A stretch of 64,000 nt of DNA from Nodosilinea sp. PGN35 (GTDB lineage: Bacteria; Cyanobacteriota; Cyanobacteriia; Phormidesmidales; Phormidesmidaceae), in contig NZ_JAQKQJ010000024.1 of the NCBI RefSeq assembly GCF_029109325.1, positions 62,001 to 126,000 on the forward strand. Reading direction: 5' to 3'. The notes under the pieces are model-generated. The model was not told the origin of the DNA, did no database searches, and saw nothing but the letters and a program-made list of their open reading frames with translations. Shown here in pieces: positions 32,817 to 41,699 of this stretch. Position 1 is the stretch's first letter, and the number at the start of each line of letters is the position of its first letter. A program made the position numbers and the translations under genes.

Positions 32817-35800
32817 CTAGGCGGTAAGCACCGTGAGCTGGCTCAGCAGAGGATCAATCAGGGTCTGGTGCTTGTGGGCCAGCAGCTGCGCCATGTAGTC
32901 GTGCAGGCGCTGCCCCTGCTCTAGATTGGGCACGTAAACCTGGCCGTTGGGCTGGGTAAAGAGCGGCGTGGTCGCCAGCAGCGCCAGGTCGTCGCTGGGG
33001 GGCACTAGCACCGAAGCGCTGCTGGCCGTGCTCGGCAACAGACCGGGCGGCAGGCGACCTTCCAGCAGCGCCATCAGGTGGGCCTGACAAGCTTCCACGT
33101 TTAGCCCGCGCTCCTTCAGCAGGTGCAGAATGCCGTTTAGGGGCATAGGCTGCTCGGGCAGGGCGCGCAGCACCTCCATCATCAAGAACATGTCGCTGTA
33201 CTGGTGGCGGGTGAGGTCGAGCACCTGGGGGTAGCGCACCAGGTTGACCAGGCCGTAGGTAACTCGGCTACAGCTGGGGGGGCGATCGCTGTGGTAAGTA
33301 TCCTGCACGATGGTGGCGTTGGGGAACTTCTGCCGGAGCCAGCGGGCGATCTTGGGCAGTGAAGCACTGCCGCCGGTACAGATCACCTGGTTGATGCCCT
33401 GGGTAGTGAGCCCGGTCTCGCTCAGCAGCCGGTTGACGTGGCCGTTGATGCGCTGAATGTAGGGCAGAATAATGCGGTCTTCCAGGTCTTTGCTGCGCAC
33501 CACCCAGCGCTGATCGGCCAGCTCCAGCTCAAACTGGGGCTGGTGCTGAAGGATAATCTTCAGGTGCCGGGCGGCTTCTAGCACGCTCTGGCCCAGCAGG
33601 GAGGCTTCTAGCCGCTGATAGAGACGCTGACGACGGGCCGTGTCGGGCTCGGCAGGGCGGGGCATCTCGCAGCCGTCGAGGTCGAGGTCGCTCCAGTGGG
33701 TGCCGTCTAGCTCGGGCATGGCGGCCTGCCAGCCCCAGCCGGTGTCTGGCGATCGCCCGTAGCCCTCGGCAGGACGGCTCTGGCGACGTTCGGCGGGGTG
33801 CAACAGGTGGCAGATGATGTCGAGGTCGATGGCGTCGCCCGCGTAGCCCATGGAGTGTAGGGCGAAGTCAGCGTAGGCCAAATCCCCCAGGCTGCGGGGT
33901 AGATCGACAATACCCACCTCGGTCACGCTGGCCCCGGCGGAGAGCACCACCGTGCCCCCCGTCCAGGGGCAGGCGTAGAGGGTCTGCTGCTGCATGGGCT
34001 GGCCACTGCCCTCGGGCAGTGGCGTCGAGGGATCGGGCAGGCCCGACAGCACGGCGGCGATCGCATCTTCCACAAAATAGATGTCGTCGGGGTTGGCGGT
34101 GAGCCCTGCCCCCAGCACCGCCTCCCGCAGGTTAAAGGTGTAGGTATCGGGCCAGTTGGCCGGGTAGCTAACCACCACGCCGTTGAGAGCTTGCAGCGCC
34201 TGGACGATCGCGGCCGCATCGAGTCCGACGGCCCCTACGGTAAAAGCAGCCTCAGGGGTTAGCCCCATCGGCAGGGTGGACAGCAGCCGGGTCAGACTGT
34301 CTTGGAAGACGGGTAGGGGAATGCGATCGCGATCGGACCACTGCACCTCCGGGGCCGGGCCGTCTGGGCCTGAGAAGGGAATGCCCAGCTTGAGGTAGGG
34401 CTTCAGGGCCTTGAGCAACACCGTCCCCTGGTCACTGGTGTCGCCGTCGCCCCAGCTGACGGTCAGGGCCGACGACCCCACCGACTGCACCTGGTAGCCC
34501 GCCTCGCTGGCCTCTAACGAGGCCAGGGTTGGCAGCCGAAAGAATTTATCGGCGGTCACGCCAGAGATGGCGTTATCGACCCAGTACAGGGGGTAGACCT
34601 GGCCCCCCCGACGCTCTAGCAACACCGCCGATAGCCCTGTGGTACCCACATCTAACCCCAAAAACCACAGGGGGCGGGGCTCCGTCGGAGACGGCTCGGC
34701 ATCGACGGGTGGCCCTGGAATGACGACATCGGCTTGGTCGAGATCGAGTCGGTCGATGTCGAGCGGGTCAGCCAGCTGGGGCTCCTGGGCTGCGGGCTCA
34801 AGGGTGGGGTCAGCGAGCCCCTCGGGCTCAAAGGTCGGGGGCGCAAAAGTTTCCGGTGGGCCCAGATCGGACTCTACCGGCGTCGCCGGAGGGTCTAGAA
34901 CCGGTGCGCCCAAGTCCGGCGTCACCTCGGCCAGGGCGGGCTCGATGGCAAAACCGTCGTCCGCCAGCAGTTGGTCAAGCTCGGCAAAGTCTGCCTGGAT
35001 AGGCTCTGCTAGAGGCTCTGATCCTAGAAACTCTGGCTCTAGGGGCGCGGTTTCTAGGGACTCTGGTTCTAGGTCTGGGGGTTCTAAGGACTCTGGTTCT
35101 GGGGGAGCGGTTTCTGGCGTGCCCTCGAAAAAGTCTGACCCTGGGGCCGCTACTGCCGCGTTCCCTAACCAGTCTAGTTCTGGGGCAATCGCCCCGAGGT
35201 CGAAACCACCGGCCTCGTCATCGGCCTCTGGGGCGGCAGGGTCGTGATCCAAACTCTCGCCGTCGATATCGCCAAGGGCAAGGCGATCGGCAGCCCCCGG
35301 TTCGGTGGGCTCGACGGTCTCGATCGGCTCAGCGGTGATGTCATCGACCACGGCATTGAGATCGCCCAGGGCGCTGAGGCCAGCATCGACCACAATATCT
35401 TCTGCCTGGGCCGGGCTAGACTCCCCCAGCCACTCTTCTATGGAAGCGCCCAGGTCAGAAATTCCCAGCTCAGCAGGAGGCTCACGGGTGGCTTCCTGCT
35501 GAGCTGGAGCCTCTGCGTCGAGGCTGAAGTCGAGATCTAGGTCGAGGCCGATTGACTCCTCCGTCAGGGCGCGATCGCCCTCGGTCTCCACATCGCTGGG
35601 CGGCTCGGGCAGTGCCGTCTCCGCTGTCAAGGGAGGCTCAGAGGCGGCGATCGCCTCCCGATCCGCCAAGGTGTCTAGATCCAAAGCTTCCAGATCTAAG
35701 TCCCCCAGGTTCAGAGTTTCCACAGCCTCGGGCTCGGGCTCTAGGCTCAAATCCAAGTTGAGATCCAGACTTGGCTCAGCGGCAACCGGAGCAATGGGCT

Positions 35801-38800
35801 CTCCCAACAGGGCGTCGAGGTTAATGAAGTCAATCATGGCCTCCATCGAGGCCGCCGCTTCGTCTGCCGCCGCTTGAATCCGATCGGCGGGCTCCGCCGG
35901 AACTTCCGGCGGGAGCTCAGCTAGGGGATCCTCCAGGGGCGACGCTAACCTCTCGCCAGAACTGGCCCCGGCGGCATCCAAAATACGGTCAAGGCTAATC
36001 TCCCGCTGCCAGTCGGTGGCGGACTCCGCCGGAGGGGCAGCGGGCTCAACGGCGTCCTGCCCTGGGCCGTCGCCTAATGCGGCCAGAGCGTCAAGGCCGG
36101 GCGACTCAGCGCTCGGGCTCCCGGCATCTGAGTCGTCATCCAGGGTCAGGTTTAAGTCGTCGAGGGTGATAGAGAGCGTCGGCTCGGGGGTAGCGGGCGC
36201 GGCGGAGAGGCCCCAGGTGTCTAGGGTGAGGGCGGGTTCCGCTGGCACAGGGTCTAGGGGCGTTGCGCTATCAGCCGAGCTGGCAGACGGGGCGCTCCCC
36301 AGGCTGAGTTCGTCCAGGGCAAAGCTGTCTGGGGTCGAAGGCGCAGCGGCGGGCAAGTCTGGAAACAGATCGGCCACGGCCTCAGCCGGTGGCGGGTCGG
36401 GATGGCGCGCGGACTCGAGGGGGCTCCAGGCATCGGCCTCCAGATTGAGGTCGGCCTCGAGATCGGGTAGGGCCAATTCCCCAGGCGGCGGGGTAGCACC
36501 AAACCCGCTGTCAGCGGCCAGATCCTCTAGGGTGGCCCCCGGTGGGGGAGTCGGAGCCAGGGGGGTGAGCGGATCGAGGGTCAGCTCACCCAGCAGATTT
36601 TCGAGGGTGAGCGAGGGGCCAGTGGCTCCTGTGTTGGTGGTTGGCGGGGGTGAGGCGGGCTGGGGGGGAGCAGTCAGCTCAGTGAGATCGTCCAGGGTGA
36701 GCCCAGATTCCCCCAGGGCGGGTTCCTCAGGCCCCAGGCTCAAATCGAGATCCGCCAAAATGGAGGCCAGAGAATCGCTGGCGGCGGCCCGGGCGGGTTC
36801 TGGCCCCAGGGCACCAAACAGATCGCTGGATTCAGCCTGGCTGAATTCAGGCGGCTGAACCACATCCCCGGGGCCATCGGTGGTGGGTTCCTCGAAGGCC
36901 AAAGGGGCCGACACGTTGGGCGGGGCGTCGGGCGGCTCGGGGCGATCGCCATCGTCACCCAACTCAGGCCCGTCCAGGGTAAGCGCTGACACATCAAACA
37001 GGTTTAAGCCTCCCTGTTCAGGGGTTGCTGCCGTCGGCGCGGTGCCAAATAGATCGATTCCCCCATCGGTATCGGTGCCATCGATACCGGCCCCATCGAC
37101 AACGGTGGCATTCCCCTCCGGCGGCGGTGGCCCAAACAGATCGATGCCGGGGGCCTCGGCCTCCAGGCTCTCGGCGGCGGCATCGGCGATGGACAGCGAC
37201 TGGGCCAACAGGTCGAAGCCTGGGGCACTGGCAGTGGGGTCGTCGAAACGGTCATTCCCGGCGGTTTCTGGGGCGGGCTCGTCTAGGCTGAGATCGGCCA
37301 GGGCGGAGTCGCTGAATAGATCGATGCTGGGCACCTCGTCGGCGAAGGTCGGCTCTGGTTCTGAGGCTGAGATTTCCAGGCGATCGAGGCTGGACCAGTC
37401 GGGGGCAGGCGGCGCAGACGGTGTTTCCGGCGCAGATGGCGTTTCCGGCGCAGCAAGCTCTAAGCTCTCTAAATCAAGCTCCAAATCGTTGTTGAGCACT
37501 ACCTGCTCCAGGGCCGGGTTAGGCGGAGCCGCTCCGCCCAGCGAGTCGAGGGGCTGAGCCGGTGCGGGAGCGGCGGGCTCCTGGCTAAATCGATCAAAAT
37601 CGAGCCTTTCAGGCAGGGATAGCTCCGCGAGGTCGCCGATGGAGGCCGGAGAGCCGCTGTCCGGTTCAGACTCCTGGTAAGAGAAGAGGTCAATGCCCGC
37701 CCGCGCCGGAGGCTCCGGATCGTTTGGGGGCTGAGCAGCGCCCTCGGCAGGCGAATCTAAGGTAGGTGAATCACCCTCTGCGGCAGACTCGTTCAGGTCG
37801 AGATTGACCTGGGCCAGGTTCTCAGAGGCGCGCACGGTCTCCAGATTTTCCAGGTCTGCCTGGAGCTGACCCACCATGGCATCATCCATCGCCAGGTTGT
37901 AGGTGCCGACGGCGGGCAGAGCATCTTCGGCCAGCAGGTCTTCTTCGGGAGAGGCGGCCATAAACCCGCCCAGCAGGTCTTCATCGTCTCCGGCCGTCGC
38001 CTCGGAATCGCCGGTTTCTCCCGGGCCAGCGGGCAACAAATCATCGAAGGACTCTATGGTGGTGGGAATGTCCAAGCCGCTGTCGGCGGTCGCCACTGGG
38101 CCAAGGCGATCGGCGGCACCGGTTCCCAGCAGATTGCTGAGATCGTCGCTGGTGAAGGCCTGACTGCTATCTGCCTCGGCGACCTCGGCGGCCTCGGTGA
38201 GCAGGGTGAGATCGTCGAGGCGCGGCAGATCGCTGGGAGCGGGAACCTCAGCGGGACGGATCGCGGGCTCTTCTGTCGGGGCGATCGCCCCATCGCTCAG
38301 CCGATCGGCCTCTAAAAAGTCATCCACGGCGTCCCCGATGTCGGTCGGCTCGGCAACCGGGGAGGCTCCGGCGGCAGCGTCAAAGAAACCGCCGCCAAAC
38401 AGGCTTTGGTAGAGATCGTCCAGGGCTGAATCAGCTTCCACTCCGGCGGCGGTCACCTCGGTGGCCCCATCTCCTTCAACGGTGGGTAGCGACACCGCCG
38501 CAGCGGGGTCAGGGGCGGCGGCATCAAGGCTGTTGAGCAGTTGCAGATTGATAGGCGACGGGTCGCCAGCCGACCCAGACCCTAGATCGGCTCCTAAATC
38601 GGCATCGAGATCGGCATCGAGCTGGAGTTCAGTAATGTCGTCTTCAATTTGCAGCAGGGTGATTTCGTCGTCGTCTAGTTCATCTAGACCGTCAAAGCCA
38701 ATATCCAGGGCCTCCAGGGCCAGATCGGCCTCCAGATCAGCTGACAGATCGCCCGTTTCAGCGGCAAAAGCATTGCCGCCTAGGGTCTCAGGAGCGGTGG

Positions 38801-39641
38801 GCTGGGGCAGCTCACGGCGCTGCCCTGACTCCAGGTAGGCCAGGGTCTCTGAGTTGATCTGCTGGCCCAGGTGGTTGACCAGGGCGCTAAACATCAGCTC
38901 GCCCTGCTGGCCCAGGGTATGCATCTGGTTGAGCCCCTGGTTCAGGGAGTCTTGGTAGCTGTAAATGCTCTGTTGCAGCGTATCAAACACCGATCGCAGC
39001 GACTGGTCGAGGCCCAGCATGACCTGGTCAGACTGGGCCTGTAGCTGCTTGAGAAACTCCAAGCGCTGGGCCGGAGTGAGGCCAGGGGCGTCGCCATCGA
39101 CAAACCCCTGGGAAGACTGCAACAGCCCGTAGGCGGTGGCGGTGGCCGACTCAAGCCGCTGCACCGACTGGTTCACCTGGGCGCTGAGGCGGGTCTCAAG
39201 CTGCTGGGCCATCTGCTGCAAGGCTGCCTCCCAACTAGGGGGCAGCTGATGGAGGTTGGAGCCCTGATCTATCTGCACGCGCTGCTGCTGAAGCTGCTGC
39301 ACCTCTTGCAGCAGTAGCTCCCGCTGCTGCCTGAGGGTCGCCACCTCATTGCGCAGCGGGTCGAGAATCTGCATGGTCTGCCCGCGCAGGTACTGCATCT
39401 CTTGCAGCAGCGCCTTGAGCACCTGGCTGGCGGCAGCGGTGGTCGGATCGGTGGGCAAGCCGCTGGCGGGCACAGCCTGGGCCTCAGGGGCGGCTTTCAC
39501 TTCGGCCAGGCAGGCCCGCGCTCGGGCCAGCAGCTGGCGCTGATTGGCATCATTCGACATCACCCAGGGCAGCCGTGGCGCGGTCTCCCCCAAGATTGAG
39601 TCAATTTCGGCTACCAGAGCTTCCAGTTCGTCCTGCTGCAC
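32817..39641 (-). CDS. Giant coiled-coil / acidic disordered / actin-Hsp70-fold ATPase protein
   Basis: 2,274 aa uninterrupted. Residues 1-275 are Gln/Leu-rich coiled coil (LREQ-type heptads; QLETRLSAQVNQSVQRLES). Residues about 275-1650 are a long acidic low-complexity region (Asp, Glu, Ala, Pro, Leu; very few Lys). It carries repeated motifs: xDLF with flanking Gly/Ser near residues 650, 774, 809, 830, 860, 879, 940 and 1087, and amphipathic LxLDDL-type patches. Residues about 1655-2274 form an actin/Hsp70-type ATPase: phosphate-1 FLGLDVGTTGLSAVLLE (about 1660), a degenerate phosphate-2 VVLSAGASVTEVGIVD (about 1900) and adenosine motif VICTGGSASLPK (about 2090). Stand-alone transcription unit. 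Function unknown; a filament scaffold or recruiting hub is inferred. Confidence 0.9.
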   Translation of the reverse strand: MQQDELEALVAEIDSILGETAPRLPWVMSNDANQRQLLARARACLAEVKAAPEAQAVPASGLPTDPTTAAASQVLKALLQEMQYLRGQTMQILDPLRNEVATLRQQRELLLQEVQQLQQQRVQIDQGSNLHQLPPSWEAALQQMAQQLETRLSAQVNQSVQRLESATATAYGLLQSSQGFVDGDAPGLTPAQRLEFLKQLQAQSDQVMLGLDQSLRSVFDTLQQSIYSYQDSLNQGLNQMHTLGQQGELMFSALVNHLGQQINSETLAYLESGQRRELPQPTAPETLGGNAFAAETGDLSADLEADLALEALDIGFDGLDELDDDEITLLQIEDDITELQLDADLDADLGADLGSGSAGDPSPINLQLLNSLDAAAPDPAAAVSLPTVEGDGATEVTAAGVEADSALDDLYQSLFGGGFFDAAAGASPVAEPTDIGDAVDDFLEADRLSDGAIAPTEEPAIRPAEVPAPSDLPRLDDLTLLTEAAEVAEADSSQAFTSDDLSNLLGTGAADRLGPVATADSGLDIPTTIESFDDLLPAGPGETGDSEATAGDDEDLLGGFMAASPEEDLLAEDALPAVGTYNLAMDDAMVGQLQADLENLETVRASENLAQVNLDLNESAAEGDSPTLDSPAEGAAQPPNDPEPPARAGIDLFSYQESEPDSGSPASIGDLAELSLPERLDFDRFSQEPAAPAPAQPLDSLGGAAPPNPALEQVVLNNDLELDLESLELAAPETPSAPETPSAPPAPDWSSLDRLEISASEPEPTFADEVPSIDLFSDSALADLSLDEPAPETAGNDRFDDPTASAPGFDLLAQSLSIADAAAESLEAEAPGIDLFGPPPPEGNATVVDGAGIDGTDTDGGIDLFGTAPTAATPEQGGLNLFDVSALTLDGPELGDDGDRPEPPDAPPNVSAPLAFEEPTTDGPGDVVQPPEFSQAESSDLFGALGPEPARAAASDSLASILADLDLSLGPEEPALGESGLTLDDLTELTAPPQPASPPPTTNTGATGPSLTLENLLGELTLDPLTPLAPTPPPGATLEDLAADSGFGATPPPGELALPDLEADLNLEADAWSPLESARHPDPPPAEAVADLFPDLPAAAPSTPDSFALDELSLGSAPSASSADSATPLDPVPAEPALTLDTWGLSAAPATPEPTLSITLDDLNLTLDDDSDAGSPSAESPGLDALAALGDGPGQDAVEPAAPPAESATDWQREISLDRILDAAGASSGERLASPLEDPLAELPPEVPAEPADRIQAAADEAAASMEAMIDFINLDALLGEPIAPVAAEPSLDLNLDLSLEPEPEAVETLNLGDLDLEALDLDTLADREAIAASEPPLTAETALPEPPSDVETEGDRALTEESIGLDLDLDFSLDAEAPAQQEATREPPAELGISDLGASIEEWLGESSPAQAEDIVVDAGLSALGDLNAVVDDITAEPIETVEPTEPGAADRLALGDIDGESLDHDPAAPEADDEAGGFDLGAIAPELDWLGNAAVAAPGSDFFEGTPETAPPEPESLEPPDLEPESLETAPLEPEFLGSEPLAEPIQADFAELDQLLADDGFAIEPALAEVTPDLGAPVLDPPATPVESDLGPPETFAPPTFEPEGLADPTLEPAAQEPQLADPLDIDRLDLDQADVVIPGPPVDAEPSPTEPRPLWFLGLDVGTTGLSAVLLERRGGQVYPLYWVDNAISGVTADKFFRLPTLASLEASEAGYQVQSVGSSALTVSWGDGDTSDQGTVLLKALKPYLKLGIPFSGPDGPAPEVQWSDRDRIPLPVFQDSLTRLLSTLPMGLTPEAAFTVGAVGLDAAAIVQALQALNGVVVSYPANWPDTYTFNLREAVLGAGLTANPDDIYFVEDAIAAVLSGLPDPSTPLPEGSGQPMQQQTLYACPWTGGTVVLSAGASVTEVGIVDLPRSLGDLAYADFALHSMGYAGDAIDLDIICHLLHPAERRQSRPAEGYGRSPDTGWGWQAAMPELDGTHWSDLDLDGCEMPRPAEPDTARRQRLYQRLEASLLGQSVLEAARHLKIILQHQPQFELELADQRWVVRSKDLEDRIILPYIQRINGHVNRLLSETGLTTQGINQVICTGGSASLPKIARWLRQKFPNATIVQDTYHSDRPPSCSRVTYGLVNLVRYPQVLDLTRHQYSDMFLMMEVLRALPEQPMPLNGILHLLKERGLNVEACQAHLMALLEGRLPPGLLPSTASSASVLVPPSDDLALLATTPLFTQPNGQVYVPNLEQGQRLHDYMAQLLAHKHQTLIDPLLSQLTVLTA

Positions 39642-39999
39642 GGCTACCCCTTGTACTTACCTTCCCAGCGATTGCCAAAGTGTATGTCAGGCGACTGTAA
39701 AAATCACCACAGACAGTGCTCCAGCGTCCCTGGATGTATAGACTCGCTTCTACCCTGGTCAGTCTCCGGCGGAGACCGTTCGAGTTACTGCTGATGGAGT
39801 TTGCCCTGGGGGCGATGGCCCTGTTGGGCCGGTCTTTGACCATTGCCCTGGTCGAGGGTAGGGGAATGATATAGTGCTAGGACTTTGGATTCCGCCGTCA
39901 GACCATCAGGGAAGAATTCTACCCCTACCCTGGGATAGGATGGGTTGAAGCGATTTAATATCACTAACTTAAACAAAAAAATTAATGTTGGGGTGATGA
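39642..39999. other. Promoter region between the divergent giant and Crp-like genes
   Basis: 358 bp. It holds a perfect 6-bp hairpin GTCTCC-GGC-GGAGAC (39762-39776). The last 100 bp before the Crp start are AT-rich and probably carry its promoter. No gene-like frame is convincing. Confidence 0.45.
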
Positions 40000-40704
40000 A
40001 TGGATGCTCGCTACAACCCTCGAGATGCCGACGCCGATCTCAAATTAATTCGTTCGGCGCTGCTGTTTCAGGATCTACCAGAGGACGCTGTAGCCGAAGC
40101 CACCAGCCATGTGGTCTCTCGTCGCCATCCGGCAAATCAGGTAATTTTGCTCGAAAATGACTGGGGCAGTTCGGTCTACTTCATTTTGGAAGGCTGGGTC
40201 AAAATTCGCACCTACAACCTCGATGGTAAGGAAGTTACCCTCAACATTTTGGGCCGGGGTGAGCTGTTTGGCGAAATGGCCCCCCTCGAAGAGGTGCCCC
40301 GCTCCACTGACGTGATTACCCTGGTGCCTACGGTAATTGGCAGCATGCCCGCCAGCGACTTTGTCAAGCTGCTCAACACCCAGCCTTTGGCCGGCATTCG
40401 CCTCTCGCAGCTGATGGCTCGGCGGCTCAGGCAGGTCAACCGCCGCCTGCGGCTGCGCGAGTCAGACAGCACCTCACGGGTGGCCGACATCATTCTTTTT
40501 TTGGCCGACGGGCAGGGGCAGCGCGGAGTCGGTGGCATCGAAATTCCCAACCTGCCCCACCGCGAGTTGAGCAGCCTCAGCGGCCTGGCGCGGGAGACGG
40601 TGACCCGCGTCCTGAGTAAGCTAGAGAAGAAAGGGCTAATTGTACGGGACAAAGACCTGATGAGCATTCCCGACATCAATGCCCTAGAACGTCTGCTGGT
40701 TTAG
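40000..40704 (+). CDS. Crp/Fnr family transcriptional regulator
   Basis: 234 aa. N-terminal cyclic-nucleotide-binding domain (about 20-135) containing LGRGELFGEMAPLEEVPRSTDVITL: the phosphate-binding G-E and R-S are retained, with Thr after the Ser where Crp has Ala. A dimerisation helix (RLSQLMARRLRQVNRRLRLRES) precedes the winged helix-turn-helix HRELSSLSGLARETVTRVLSKLEKKGLI. It might sense cAMP like SyCRP1, but that is not settled by sequence. It is followed closely by the DUF2232 gene on the same strand (6 nt gap), so coexpression is likely. Confidence 0.9.
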   Translation: MDARYNPRDADADLKLIRSALLFQDLPEDAVAEATSHVVSRRHPANQVILLENDWGSSVYFILEGWVKIRTYNLDGKEVTLNILGRGELFGEMAPLEEVPRSTDVITLVPTVIGSMPASDFVKLLNTQPLAGIRLSQLMARRLRQVNRRLRLRESDSTSRVADIILFLADGQGQRGVGGIEIPNLPHRELSSLSGLARETVTRVLSKLEKKGLIVRDKDLMSIPDINALERLLV

Positions 40705-40710
40705 TTATTC

Positions 40711-41493
40711 ATGAGTCATCCCCCCGACCCCGCCCCTGGGGCTGAGTTTGTGCCCCCGGCTGAGGCCACCGCGAGCGATTTCGACGGGCTGGACACCTAC
40801 CTGGAGTACCGCAGCGCCGAGGCAGACGAGGCTCCCGATCTGTCCCACCGGCTGAAGTCTGGCCCGCTGGCCATGGTGGAAACGGCGTTTTTGGCCAGCA
40901 CGGCGGCGCTGATCTGGCTGGTGAATACCTACTTTCCGCCGGGGCCGATCCTGCGGCTGCTGTTTCCGCTGCCCATGGCGCTGGTCTACCTGCGCTGGGG
41001 ACCACGGGCTGCGTGGATGTCGGCGTTAGTCTCGGGACTGCTGCTGTCGGTGCTGATGGGGCCGCCCCGCAGCCTGCTGTTTCTCATTCCCTACGCGCTG
41101 CTGGGGGTGCAGCTGGGCTTTTTCTGGGTGCGGCGCACCAACTGGTACGTGTCGATCGCAGTGGGAGCGCTGCTGGGCACCATTGGTTTTTTCTTTCGCC
41201 TGTGGCTGTCGTCGCTGCTGGTGGGCGAAGACCTGTGGGTGTATCTGACTACCCAGGTCACCCAAATGTTGAACTGGGGCCTGGAGCGCCTGGTGGGCCT
41301 GGGCGTGCTGGATGTGGGCGTGCTGGGCCAGGCCAATGTGGAGGCCGTGCAGATCTTAGCCCTGATATCGGTGCTCTCCAGCAATGTGGTGTACCTGTTT
41401 ACGGTGCATCTGGCGGCCTGGCTGCTGCTGCGGCGGCTGGGGGCAAAGATTCCGGAGCCGCCGGGGTGGGTGCAGGATTTGCTGAAGGATTAG
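40711..41493 (+). CDS. DUF2232 membrane protein
   Basis: 260 aa with an acidic, proline-rich N-terminus (about 1-55) followed by seven to eight hydrophobic segments, beginning AMVETAFLASTAALIWLVNTYF and ending NVVYLFTVHLAAWLLLRRLGAKIPEP. This layout fits DUF2232, a family resembling ECF transporter S-components and often found near vitamin or cobalamin genes. The CobT-like gene begins about 207 bp downstream. The stop is immediately followed by the heptamer repeat tract. Confidence 0.88.
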   Translation: MSHPPDPAPGAEFVPPAEATASDFDGLDTYLEYRSAEADEAPDLSHRLKSGPLAMVETAFLASTAALIWLVNTYFPPGPILRLLFPLPMALVYLRWGPRAAWMSALVSGLLLSVLMGPPRSLLFLIPYALLGVQLGFFWVRRTNWYVSIAVGALLGTIGFFFRLWLSSLLVGEDLWVYLTTQVTQMLNWGLERLVGLGVLDVGVLGQANVEAVQILALISVLSSNVVYLFTVHLAAWLLLRRLGAKIPEPPGWVQDLLKD

Positions 41494-41498
41494 GGGGA

Positions 41499-41560
41499 GT
41501 TTTGAGTTTTGAATTTTGAGTGGGGAGTGGGGAGTGGGGAGTGGGGAGTGGGGAGTGGGA
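41499..41560. repeat. Composite heptamer (STRR) tandem repeat
   Basis: In-phase 7-bp units: GTTTTGA x2, ATTTTGA, then GTGGGGA x5 and a partial unit. The motif switches from AT-rich to GC-rich while keeping the same register. Such short tandemly repeated repetitive sequences are typical of cyanobacterial intergenic DNA; copy number probably varies between strains. Confidence 0.85.
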
Positions 41561-41607
41561 GACGGGGAAGGTGGGGGAGTTAGGGCGTTTATTCGCAGCA
41601 GGCGTAG

Positions 41608-41624
41608 GGTGGGCACTGCCCACC
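41608..41624. repeat. 17-bp palindrome, copy 2
   Basis: GGTGGGCA-C-TGCCCACC, same arms as 8033-8049. Intergenic, upstream of the CobT-like gene. Confidence 0.7.
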
Positions 41625-41699
41625 ACCAACTGGAGCTACCGAACCACTGCCCAACGCTGACCAAATCCCGATCGCTTCCGTATCAACTCTGTGCACCCC

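Noticed and set aside
34639..38838. Several Ser/Arg/Gly-rich frames antisense to the giant protein
   Set aside because: They are complement products of the Asp/Glu/Leu/Ala codons in the disordered region.
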